A DNA stretch of 8,283 nt, from positions 1 to 8,283 of the forward strand of contig JAKSPV010000057.1 of the NCBI GenBank assembly GCA_024404475.1, read 5' to 3'. Both the position numbers and the translations under genes were made by a program. Positions 1 through 5,868 of this stretch are shown piece by piece; position 1 is the first letter of the stretch, and each line of letters starts with the position of its first letter. The notes beneath the pieces are model-generated. The model was given only the letters and a program-made list of their open reading frames with translations, searched no databases and was not told the DNA's origin. The DNA is from Clostridia bacterium. Its GTDB lineage: Bacteria; Bacillota; Clostridia; Oscillospirales; CAG-272.

Positions 1-3
1 ATT

Positions 4-79
4 TGGTCTGAGTGACAAGACTTGAACTTGCGGCCTCTACCACCCCAAGGTAGCGCGCTACCAACTGCGCCACACCCAG
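4..79 (-). tRNA. tRNA-Pro (anticodon GGG)
   Basis: The reverse complement folds into a complete 76-nt cloverleaf. The acceptor stem is CTGGGTG/CACTCAG with one G-T wobble. The D stem is GCGC/GCGC, the anticodon stem CTACC/GGTAG and the T stem GCAAG/CTTGT with loop TTCAAGT. The discriminator is A, and the CCA end is encoded (plus positions 4-6). The anticodon loop TTGGGGT gives anticodon GGG, which reads proline CCC and CCU codons. The overall sequence matches the bacterial tRNA-Pro pattern (GTGGCGCAG in the D arm). It is transcribed leftwards, away from the rest of the window, from the promoter at 102-130. Whether it is single or heads a tRNA cluster cannot be seen, because the window begins three bases past its 3' end. 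Confidence 0.96.
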
Positions 80-101
80 ATGCTTCTTTCAAAGCGGGGA
101 T

Positions 102-130
102 ATTATAGCACAAGATTCCACCGCCGTCAA
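102..130 (-). promoter_or_regulatory. Promoter of tRNA-Pro
   Basis: Read on the minus strand there is TTGACG (plus 125-130), a 17-base spacer and a perfect TATAAT (plus 102-107). TG stands two bases upstream of the -10, making it an extended -10. Transcription would start about 15 bases before the mature 5' end of the tRNA at position 79, a normal leader length for RNase P processing. The DNA upstream of the -35 (about 131-170) is rich in A tracts on this strand, as expected for an UP element. The fit to consensus and position make this a strong call. Confidence 0.88.
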
Positions 131-195
131 GTCGTTTTTCAGATTTCTTTCATTTTTCACAAGATTTTTTCAGCACAATATTTTCCCGTTTGGAA

Positions 196-224
196 TTGAC
201 GAAAAGACGAAACTGTGATACTAT
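196..224 (+). promoter_or_regulatory. Promoter of the sugar isomerase-like gene
   Basis: TTGACG at 196-201, a 17-base spacer, then TACTAT at 219-224 preceded by TGA, an extended -10. The expected start of transcription is near 231, giving a leader of about 30 bases that includes the ribosome site at 249-256. This placement argues that translation begins at the ATG at 262, and not at an in-frame TTG at 190 that lies upstream of the promoter. Confidence 0.75.
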
Positions 225-261
225 GAACGTATCAAATCTGCCCGACCGGGGAGGTATTTTT

Positions 262-1182
262 ATGAAGCTCAGTGCCACGTATCTTATCACCATTCTGAAA
301 TACGGTTATCCGCCGAAGCCGGAGGACGACTTCAAATCGCTCGAGTATCTGCGCCGTCTCGGCTTCCATTATCTCGAAATGGAAGGGCTCGGCCGCGAGC
401 ACGCCAAAAATCTGGCGAACAATCTGCCCGCGTACAAGAAAGCACTTCGCGACAACGACATCCGTATCCATAACTTCTGCATCGTTGACCCCGATCTCGT
501 CTCGCTCGACAAGACGAAGCGCCTCGCCGCGTACGATCACTTCAAGCGCATGGCGGACATCGGTGCGGAATTCGAGCCTGTCACGTTCCACCTTGCCAGC
601 TACGCACCTCCCGTGGAATACATCGGCCGTGTTCCCTACCAGCTTGACGGCGGTGAATACTCGTTCGGTACCGCGCCGCGCATCCGCATTCCGGACGGCT
701 TCAAGTGGCAGGAAGTCTGGGAGACGCTCGTGGAATCCGCGCGTTTCTGCGCCGACTACTCGAAATCGCTCGGCAAGGTCATCATCATGGAACCGCGCGT
801 GGACGAGATCATCTGCTCCGTTGACTCCATGATCCGCCTGCTCGACGACGTCGGCTCCGACTATCTCAAAGCCAACTTCGATACCGGCCATTTCGCAGCG
901 CAGCGCGAGAACGTCTGCCTGGCGCTTGCGAAGCTCGAAAGCCGCTATGCGAACATCCACATCGCCGACAACATTCCGGTGAACACCGATCACCTGACGC
1001 TCGGCGAGGGCTGCATCGACTGGGACGAGTTCTTCCGCATCCTCAAAATGCAGAACTACGACGGCTTCCTCGGTCTTGACCTCGGTGCCAAGGACGACGC
1101 GGAGCTTGAAAGAAAGCTGCTCCGCTCCCGCGATTACATCGCAGACGTGGCGAAGCGCGCCGGCGTTACGCTGGAATGGTAA
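262..1182 (+). CDS. Sugar phosphate isomerase/epimerase-like TIM-barrel protein
   Basis: This is a 306-aa cytosolic protein of the xylose isomerase-like TIM-barrel superfamily (AP_endonuc_2 fold). Members isomerise or epimerise sugars, inositols and related compounds with a divalent metal. No signal peptide or membrane segment is seen. Likely metal and active-site residues lie in order along the barrel: Glu177 in MEPR, Asp207 and His210 in FDTGH, His233 in NIHIADN, and Asp243-His244 before LTLGEGCIDW. The last strand ends in GLDLG (Asp273), where many relatives have Glu. The ATG at 262 is chosen because GGGGAGGT lies at 249-256 and the promoter at 196-224 excludes upstream starts. The gene stands alone between its own promoter and a terminator, so neighbours give no hint of the substrate. 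The superfamily assignment is firm; the exact reaction is unknown. Confidence 0.88.
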   Translation: MKLSATYLITILKYGYPPKPEDDFKSLEYLRRLGFHYLEMEGLGREHAKNLANNLPAYKKALRDNDIRIHNFCIVDPDLVSLDKTKRLAAYDHFKRMADIGAEFEPVTFHLASYAPPVEYIGRVPYQLDGGEYSFGTAPRIRIPDGFKWQEVWETLVESARFCADYSKSLGKVIIMEPRVDEIICSVDSMIRLLDDVGSDYLKANFDTGHFAAQRENVCLALAKLESRYANIHIADNIPVNTDHLTLGEGCIDWDEFFRILKMQNYDGFLGLDLGAKDDAELERKLLRSRDYIADVAKRAGVTLEW

Positions 1183-1190
1183 AAAAAGAA

Positions 1191-1218
1191 AACGGCAATC
1201 GAACGATTGCCGTTTTTT
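1191..1218 (+). terminator. Intrinsic terminator after the isomerase-like gene
   Basis: An 11-bp perfect inverted repeat (1191-1201 with 1204-1214, core CGGCAATCG) closes a very tight loop and runs into six T residues (1213-1218). It begins nine bases after the TAA stop at 1180-1182. The A-rich run just before it (1181-1190) would give a U tract on the other strand, so it could also work in reverse, but no minus-strand gene ends here. Confidence 0.92.
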
Positions 1219-1264
1219 ACAGTTTTTTCCGCGGTTATTGTCTTCTGCGACGGGCATAATAAGC

Positions 1265-1285
1265 TCGGAACCGATAAGGTTCCGA
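1265..1285 (+). promoter_or_regulatory. Dyad in the leader of the DUF1540 gene
   Basis: An 8-bp perfect inverted repeat, TCGGAACC (1265-1272) and GGTTCCGA (1278-1285), flanks the loop GATAA. No T run follows, so it is not a terminator. A possible -10 element CATAAT lies just upstream at 1255-1260 without a convincing -35, which would put the dyad at the very 5' end of the mRNA. It may be an operator or an mRNA-end hairpin; the sequence alone does not decide. Confidence 0.45.
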
Positions 1286-1314
1286 TTTCAAAAACGTAGG
1301 AGACAACGATTCCC

Positions 1315-1506
1315 ATGGAACAGAAATGCTGCAACAAGAGCATTGCCTGCACCGTCAAGCAGTGCGCTCACCATGCAAAATCGGAGGATTTCTGCTCGCT
1401 GAACTCGATCCGCGTCGGGACGCATGAAGCCAACCCGACCATGAGCCAGTGCGTAGACTGCGAATCCTTCCGTCTCGGCACACGCGACTGCGGGTGCAAC
1501 CTGTAA
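1315..1506 (+). CDS. Small cysteine-rich DUF1540 protein
   Basis: This 63-aa soluble protein has nine cysteines (positions 5, 6, 12, 17, 27, 46, 49, 59 and 61). The spacing C-x4-C-x9-C, then ISI/RV-like residues at 32-34 and a late CxxCESF, resembles DUF1540, a family of small, probably metal-binding proteins common in Clostridia and of unknown function. Many members carry one or two copies of a roughly 40-residue unit; this one holds a single unit with extra cysteines at both ends. The ATG at 1315 follows TAGGAG (1297-1302) at a rather long 12-base spacing. It is flanked by terminators on both sides, so it is expressed alone; the promoter is not clear (only a CATAAT at 1255-1260). No biochemical role can be assigned. 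Confidence 0.82.
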   Translation: MEQKCCNKSIACTVKQCAHHAKSEDFCSLNSIRVGTHEANPTMSQCVDCESFRLGTRDCGCNL

Positions 1507-1536
1507 CAGTCGCTGCCTGCGATTTTACGAAAAGAG

Positions 1537-1565
1537 GCCGCCTCGCAAGAGGCGGCTTTCTTTTG
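1537..1565. terminator. Bidirectional terminator between convergent genes
   Basis: A hairpin with the 8-bp stem GCCGCCTC (1537-1544) and GAGGCGGC (1549-1556) and a stable GCAA tetraloop is followed by TTTCTTTTG on the plus strand. On the minus strand the same stem is followed by CTCTTTTCG, a weaker U tract. It lies 30 bases after the stop of the DUF1540 gene and nine bases after the stop of the minus-strand PAP2 gene, so it very probably ends both transcripts. Confidence 0.88.
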
Positions 1566-2195
1566 TTATTCTTTTCTGCCCTGCCGTTTTGAGCGCCATG
1601 CATGCCATTTCTGCGTGAAAAACGCTTCGACACGGTCGTAGTAACGGTCAACGAGATAATGGCCGATGATGGCGTTGATCGTACCGAGGATGAGCCCTGC
1701 GATCACGTCCGTCGGATAATGGACGAAAAGATAGAGCCGGGAGAACGAGACAACGGTGCCGACGATGACGGCGGGAATACCGATACGCTTTTTCCAGAAC
1801 AACAGCGCCACGGAGCCCTCAGCCGACGCGATCGCGTGCCCGGACGGGAACGAATAATCGGAGAGTTTGGCAACAAGAAGCCGCACGCCGAACCGGTCGC
1901 GGTGAACGGTGGCGATGTAGTCCCACGGGCGTATGCGCGCGACGAGGGGCTTCAGGATCACGTTGCAGACGAGGACGCCGAGCAGCAGTGCGACCGCCAT
2001 ATAGCAGCCGGCTTTTCTCGTTTTCGGAATACAGAGGAGAATGAGGCAAAGAATGATCCAGACCGTCGCATCTGCGATATGGGTAAAGATCGGCAAAAAG
2101 TTATCAAGAAATTCACAGCGGAACACCGACGCGATCCAGTCGAGGACGGCGATGTCCCATTCGGAAATCACGTTGAACGTATTGAGAAAACCCAC
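1566..2195 (-). CDS. PAP2-family membrane phosphatase
   Basis: This 209-aa integral membrane protein belongs to the type 2 phosphatidic acid phosphatase family, whose bacterial members dephosphorylate lipid phosphates such as undecaprenyl pyrophosphate or phosphatidylglycerol phosphate. All three signature motifs are intact: K82-x6-R89-P90, PSGH at 117-120, and S152-R153-x5-H159-x3-D163. H159 is the expected nucleophile and H120 the acid. About five hydrophobic segments are seen (near 43-57, 63-80, 120-134, 138-158 and 163-179). The C-terminal tail is basic. The start is GTG, set by AAGGAGGT (2208-2201) five bases upstream; the stop codon of the preceding gene lies inside that ribosome site. 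It is the last gene of the operon. In this setting, recycling of a polyprenyl carrier lipid is the likeliest role, but substrate cannot be read from sequence. Confidence 0.93.
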   Translation of the reverse strand: MGFLNTFNVISEWDIAVLDWIASVFRCEFLDNFLPIFTHIADATVWIILCLILLCIPKTRKAGCYMAVALLLGVLVCNVILKPLVARIRPWDYIATVHRDRFGVRLLVAKLSDYSFPSGHAIASAEGSVALLFWKKRIGIPAVIVGTVVSFSRLYLFVHYPTDVIAGLILGTINAIIGHYLVDRYYDRVEAFFTQKWHAWRSKRQGRKE

Positions 2196-2200
2196 GGTGT

Positions 2201-2209
2201 ACCTCCTTA
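2201..2209 (-). promoter_or_regulatory. Shine-Dalgarno overlapping upstream stop codon
   Basis: On the minus strand the sequence TAAGGAGGT joins the stop codon of the 372-aa membrane protein (TAA, plus 2207-2209) to a full-strength ribosome site for the PAP2 gene, whose GTG start is five bases downstream. Ribosomes finishing the upstream gene would stop on the site itself, so the two proteins are probably translationally coupled. Confidence 0.85.
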
Positions 2210-3325
2210 GTTATTGATCATTTCGTAAATGACGTAGACACCGCCGACGCGACGGAGGTAGACCGTCATATCGAGCGGCTCGTCGCTCCACGTTTTGGAG
2301 CCGCGATTCAGAACGTGCAGGAAACCGACGCGGCAGGAGAACGTGTTGTCGTCATAGGCATAAAAATCGCCGACCGTCACGTTCTGGAACTCGTAACTGT
2401 CGTGCTCGATAACGAAGCGACCCGTCGTCGCGATACTTTCGTAAAGCGCGGAGCTCGTATCGAAATACGGCTTCATTTCCGACCGGCTCATATCCTCCTG
2501 CATGTAGCAGGCGTAGGCCTTGACGGCTTTCAGAACGTAAGCCGCCTGACTGAGTTCAAGCTGCTCGTCGTTCTGCGGCTCCGCCGTATAATGTCCGCTG
2601 CCGTCGTTTGCAGCGGGGATCGCGCGGCCGAGGCGGTCTTTGACCGTCACGTACGGCTGATAAAGAAGCCCGTCGATCTTGTAAGTCACGTAAATGAGCC
2701 CCTGCACGCCCGCCGGCATATGGGAGCAGCTTTCCGTCAGTTCCGGATCGCCGTAGAGATAGGCGTCGTCCACCGGGACGCCGTTGAGTGTCACGGTCGA
2801 ACCGAGCGGTGCCTTGACCGTCACGGACTCGGACGCGCTCCAGAACAGTTCCATTTTGTCGAGCGACCAGGTGTTTGCCTCGAAGAGCCAGAGCAGCTTG
2901 TGGAACTTATGGCCGAAGAGCGAGAACTCGACCGGCTCGCCGCGGCGGAGGTTGAAAGCGGCAAGCTTTTCCTCACCTGCCATGACAACGTACCGGCGGT
3001 AGTCGTCGCTCTCTGCGGAAACGCGCTGCAGTTCCGGTTCCTCGCCGTCTGAAAACGACGCGAGGTAGGTTTCGAGCTGCCCTTCCGTTTCAAACGGTGA
3101 CAACTTGTAGCCCGTCTGTTCCAGAACGTCGCCGTAGCGGACGCCGCCCTTGAAATACGTTTCAAAGATGCGGTCGGCGAGATGCGACGGCTGCACGTCT
3201 TCGTATTCGGAGAGGAAGCCGCGGAGCTGATCCACCAGAACGTGCGTCACGATCAGCGCGGCGACGACGAAGCAGAGCAAAACGGCATAAAAGATCGGGA
3301 AACGGCGTTTATTCTTCGTACTCAC
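2207..3325 (-). CDS. Single-pass membrane protein of unknown function
   Basis: I do not recognise this 372-aa protein. A short basic N-terminus (KNKRR) is followed by one membrane helix at about 9-32, so most of the chain should lie outside the cell. An unidentified region at about 45-155 follows. Residues 166-185 read SVTVKAPLGSTVTLNGVPV, a beta pattern like the 'value of g..v.vNG' repeats in TcaA-like and PEGA-like surface domains. The last stretch, about 255-371, has helix then beta composition compatible with an NTF2-like domain ending in VGGVYVIYEMI. These resemblances are by eye only. The GTG start overlaps the TGA stop of the glycosidase gene (GTGA, 3322-3325), with GGGAGGT (3340-3334) eight bases upstream. 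Its place between the glycosidase and the PAP2 phosphatase suggests an envelope role, possibly as a partner or scaffold. Confidence 0.85.
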   Translation of the reverse strand: MSTKNKRRFPIFYAVLLCFVVAALIVTHVLVDQLRGFLSEYEDVQPSHLADRIFETYFKGGVRYGDVLEQTGYKLSPFETEGQLETYLASFSDGEEPELQRVSAESDDYRRYVVMAGEEKLAAFNLRRGEPVEFSLFGHKFHKLLWLFEANTWSLDKMELFWSASESVTVKAPLGSTVTLNGVPVDDAYLYGDPELTESCSHMPAGVQGLIYVTYKIDGLLYQPYVTVKDRLGRAIPAANDGSGHYTAEPQNDEQLELSQAAYVLKAVKAYACYMQEDMSRSEMKPYFDTSSALYESIATTGRFVIEHDSYEFQNVTVGDFYAYDDNTFSCRVGFLHVLNRGSKTWSDEPLDMTVYLRRVGGVYVIYEMINN

Positions 3326-4719
3326 GATGCCGCACCTCCCTTCGTCACCATAAAGAACGTCGGCAGACGGCGGGGCGTCGTGAACGCCTTGTATTTATTG
3401 AGGATGCCCTTCTGCTGATAGGTATCCAGCGTCGATTTGTCGATGCCCATGATGTCGTAATATGCCATGTAGTAAAGCAGCGAGGAGGAGCCGCCGTCGA
3501 GCATACCGGCGGTGACGGCGCCCTCGGAGAGCATCAGTTCGATGATGTCGTTGTAAGTCGCGCCGATACTGGACGCCGTGCGTCCGTCAGTCACGACAAA
3601 GATCACGGTGCCGTCGGCGCGCTGACCGATCGCGGTACGCTGTGCCGTGCCGGCGTCGCCGTCGCGGCGGTAGGTCGTCACGCTCACACCGTCGTTCGAG
3701 AGCAGAACGTTGTTCTTCTGGAACATGACGCCGTCGCGGATACCGAGTTCATCGGCTTGCGCCTTCGTCATGCCGTTGGAAACGACAAGTTTGTTATTCT
3801 TGTCAAAGCCGATGAACGTGTTTTTCGTGTGCCCGTCGTTCCAGACGCAGACACCGTTCGAGTAGGTGAGACCGACCGGCTGCGCGCCGGAGCCGGTGCC
3901 GCCGGGATCGCTGAATTCGCCGCCGTTGATCGCGACGAGGGCGTCGTAGCGCTTCGCGGCATCCCAGATACGGAGCCCCTCAGTCGCCGTTTCAAAATTC
4001 GAGCTGCCGGCGCCGGTGAAGACGCGCGAGGGATCGCGAATCAGCACCATGTACGCCTTGAAGCCGTTTTTGCGGACTTCCTTGTAAAGAATGCCGTCCA
4101 CGGCGTCCGCCCATTCGTCCTTTTTCGGATCGTCCGGGTTATCGGGATCGTCCGGCTTATCCGGCTCGATGATGATCTTTTCTTCGTGGACCTCCTGGCT
4201 GCGCTCGTAGATCGCGTTCACTTCCTCGTCCGAGAGGAAGAGACCGGGCGCCCACTTGGTCGCGCTGGCCTGCAGGGCCATCATGACGAGCTGATCGCGG
4301 AGCGTTTCACTCGGGCCGTTGGCGAGCGTATAGCCGGTCACATACACCGCGTAAACCAGAACGAGAATGACGGTCAACAGGACGATCGCACAGCGGCCGA
4401 TAATGCGGCCGACACCAAGACCTTCTTTCTCTTTTTTCTTCGTTTTGGCGGGTGCGGAAGCCGTCTTGGCCGCCGTTTTCACCGGCGCCGGTTTCCTCGC
4501 GGCAGTACCCGACACGATGCGCGCCGAGGTCTGTGCCGTCGTGACCGTGGTTTTCGGTTTGGCAGCAGACGCCGTTTTCGCGGCGGGCGCCGTTTTTACC
4601 GGTGAGGCAGCGGCGCGTCCCGACGTGATCGGCTGCGGTTTGGCCGCGGGTTTCTGCGGCTTTTTCCGGATCCGTACGGGGATCGCGTCGTCTTCGTAAA
4701 TGTCGTTTTTCAGGCTCAT
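3322..4719 (-). CDS. Membrane-anchored phosphodiester glycosidase (NAGPA-like)
   Basis: This 465-aa protein has four parts. Residues 1-100 are a basic Lys/Ala/Pro/Thr-rich, probably disordered cytoplasmic tail. Residues 104-130 form one membrane helix. Residues 134-172 are a membrane-proximal segment (GPS ... FLSDEEV) also found in the divergent paralogue at 7370. A Pro/Asp linker (185-200) leads to an extracellular NAGPA/DUF2233 domain at about 207-460. That family includes the human enzyme that uncovers mannose-6-phosphate, which cleaves a sugar-phosphate-sugar diester, and bacterial relatives thought to act on exopolysaccharide or wall glycans. Family motifs are present: INGGEFSDPGG (264-274), RTAIGQ (361-366), DGR (378-380) and LDGGSSS (407-413). 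The ATG start overlaps the previous stop (ATGA, 4716-4719); TAAGGAG lies 14 bases upstream, rather far, so coupling may matter. The family call is firm, the substrate unknown. Confidence 0.9.
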   Translation of the reverse strand: MSLKNDIYEDDAIPVRIRKKPQKPAAKPQPITSGRAAASPVKTAPAAKTASAAKPKTTVTTAQTSARIVSGTAARKPAPVKTAAKTASAPAKTKKKEKEGLGVGRIIGRCAIVLLTVILVLVYAVYVTGYTLANGPSETLRDQLVMMALQASATKWAPGLFLSDEEVNAIYERSQEVHEEKIIIEPDKPDDPDNPDDPKKDEWADAVDGILYKEVRKNGFKAYMVLIRDPSRVFTGAGSSNFETATEGLRIWDAAKRYDALVAINGGEFSDPGGTGSGAQPVGLTYSNGVCVWNDGHTKNTFIGFDKNNKLVVSNGMTKAQADELGIRDGVMFQKNNVLLSNDGVSVTTYRRDGDAGTAQRTAIGQRADGTVIFVVTDGRTASSIGATYNDIIELMLSEGAVTAGMLDGGSSSLLYYMAYYDIMGIDKSTLDTYQQKGILNKYKAFTTPRRLPTFFMVTKGGAAS

Positions 4720-5837
4720 GCTTTCTTGCTGTTCTCCTTAGCGGGCGCGAACACCCACACTTTCTGAATCTTGTAGCTGGCGAAGAAGATCACGCACTTG
4801 ACGAGCGTCGTCAGGCAGAAGTAGGCAAAGCCGTCGGCACCGCCGACGAGCGTGACGACCGCGGTCGTGCAGAGCGCGGTGACGACCGCCTGTGCCGCCC
4901 AGAGGATGTAGTAGCGGACGAGCGAGCCCTTCGCCTGTTTTTTGCCGTTGAACACGAACTTCTTGTTGATATAGTAATTGAGGATCGAGGAAAGGATGCG
5001 CGCCGGCAGGAAATCGCAGAGTTCCTTGAGGAACGCGCCGAGAAAGCCGCCGACCGTGTCCTTGAACGGCGACTGCCAGAACGTATGCAGGATCGTCTGC
5101 AGGATCCCCTCGACGACCATGCAGCCGATCGAGCTGAGGGCGTACTTGACGAACCGGCCGAAGATCAGCGAATAAATCCGGACGGAATCGCGGACGGGAC
5201 GGAAATGCGACGTCTGGTTTTCCTCGATGTAGACCGTTTCGATCTGCACCTCACGGTACGGGATCTTGTCTTCGCCGAGGCGGAGCAGCATGTTCGTTTC
5301 GTATTCATACCGATCGCCCGTGATATCGAGCATCGTCGGGAGAAGCGACGCAGGGATCGCGCGCAGACCCGTCTGCGTGTCGGAGATCTTCAAATGGCAG
5401 AACGTTTTGAAGACCCACGAGGTCAGGTGGTTGCCTTTGCGGCTGCGCACCGGCACGTCGGGGCCGGAAAAATCGCGGACACCGAGGATCACGCTGTCCG
5501 GCGTTTTCAGCATTTCGAGCGAGCAGTTCATAACGTCCGCAGGGCGATGCTGCGCGTCACCGTCAAGCGTCACGACGCCGGCGGATTCCGGGCGGTTTTC
5601 CAAAACGTAGGCAAACGCGGTGCGGAGCGCGGCGCCTTTGCCGCGGTTGACCTCGTGGTGCAGTACGGTCACGCCGGGAAGGACGGCGCACTCGTCAAAG
5701 CGGCCGCGGTGTTCGTCGTCGCTGCCGTCGTCGATGAGCAGGATATCGGTAAAGCCGACTTCCACGAGCCCGGACGCCACGCAGTAGAGTTTTTCATCGG
5801 GGTTAAGGGAAGGAACGATCGCAGTTACGTTTAGCAT
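4716..5837 (-). CDS. GT2 glycosyltransferase fused to GtrA-like membrane domain
   Basis: This 373-aa protein joins two domains. Residues 1-220 are a GT-A type family 2 transferase of the dolichol-phosphate-mannose-synthase kind: LLIDDGSDD at 33-41 binds nucleotide sugar, D92-G-D94 with QH is the metal-binding DxD, and DTQTGLR at 153-159 is a typical acceptor-loop motif. Residues 227-363 are a GtrA-like domain with about four membrane helices, including the recognisable NYYINKKFVF (288-297) and a closing YKIQKVWVF. Proteins of this build charge undecaprenyl phosphate with a sugar at the inner face; GtrA domains are thought to help move or hold the product. The ATG at 5837 follows AAAGGAG (5849-5843) by five bases. 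It lies 31 bp after the CapA gene and overlaps the glycosidase gene by four bases. Which sugar is transferred is not evident. Confidence 0.93.
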   Translation of the reverse strand: MLNVTAIVPSLNPDEKLYCVASGLVEVGFTDILLIDDGSDDEHRGRFDECAVLPGVTVLHHEVNRGKGAALRTAFAYVLENRPESAGVVTLDGDAQHRPADVMNCSLEMLKTPDSVILGVRDFSGPDVPVRSRKGNHLTSWVFKTFCHLKISDTQTGLRAIPASLLPTMLDITGDRYEYETNMLLRLGEDKIPYREVQIETVYIEENQTSHFRPVRDSVRIYSLIFGRFVKYALSSIGCMVVEGILQTILHTFWQSPFKDTVGGFLGAFLKELCDFLPARILSSILNYYINKKFVFNGKKQAKGSLVRYYILWAAQAVVTALCTTAVVTLVGGADGFAYFCLTTLVKCVIFFASYKIQKVWVFAPAKENSKKA

Positions 5838-5868
5838 GGCTGCTCCTTTCGGTTCTCATACGGAGAGA

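Noticed and set aside
1..79. tRNA-Pro as the attachment site of an integrated element in this window
   Set aside because: The 3' end of the tRNA points out of the window, and no integrase or repeated tRNA 3' end was seen to the right.
109..166. Direct repeat CACAAGATT at 109-117 and 158-166
   Set aside because: Only two short copies in A/T-rich promoter DNA; chance is a sufficient explanation.
190..261. Upstream TTG start adding 24 residues to the isomerase-like protein
   Set aside because: It lies upstream of the -35 box of the promoter at 196-224 and has no ribosome site, while the ATG at 262 has a strong one.
232..1257. Minus-strand open frame of 341 codons opposite the isomerase-like gene
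   Set aside because: It runs through the terminator hairpin and through the opposite gene's promoter region, has no good ribosome site or family motif, and is explained by codon bias of the true gene.
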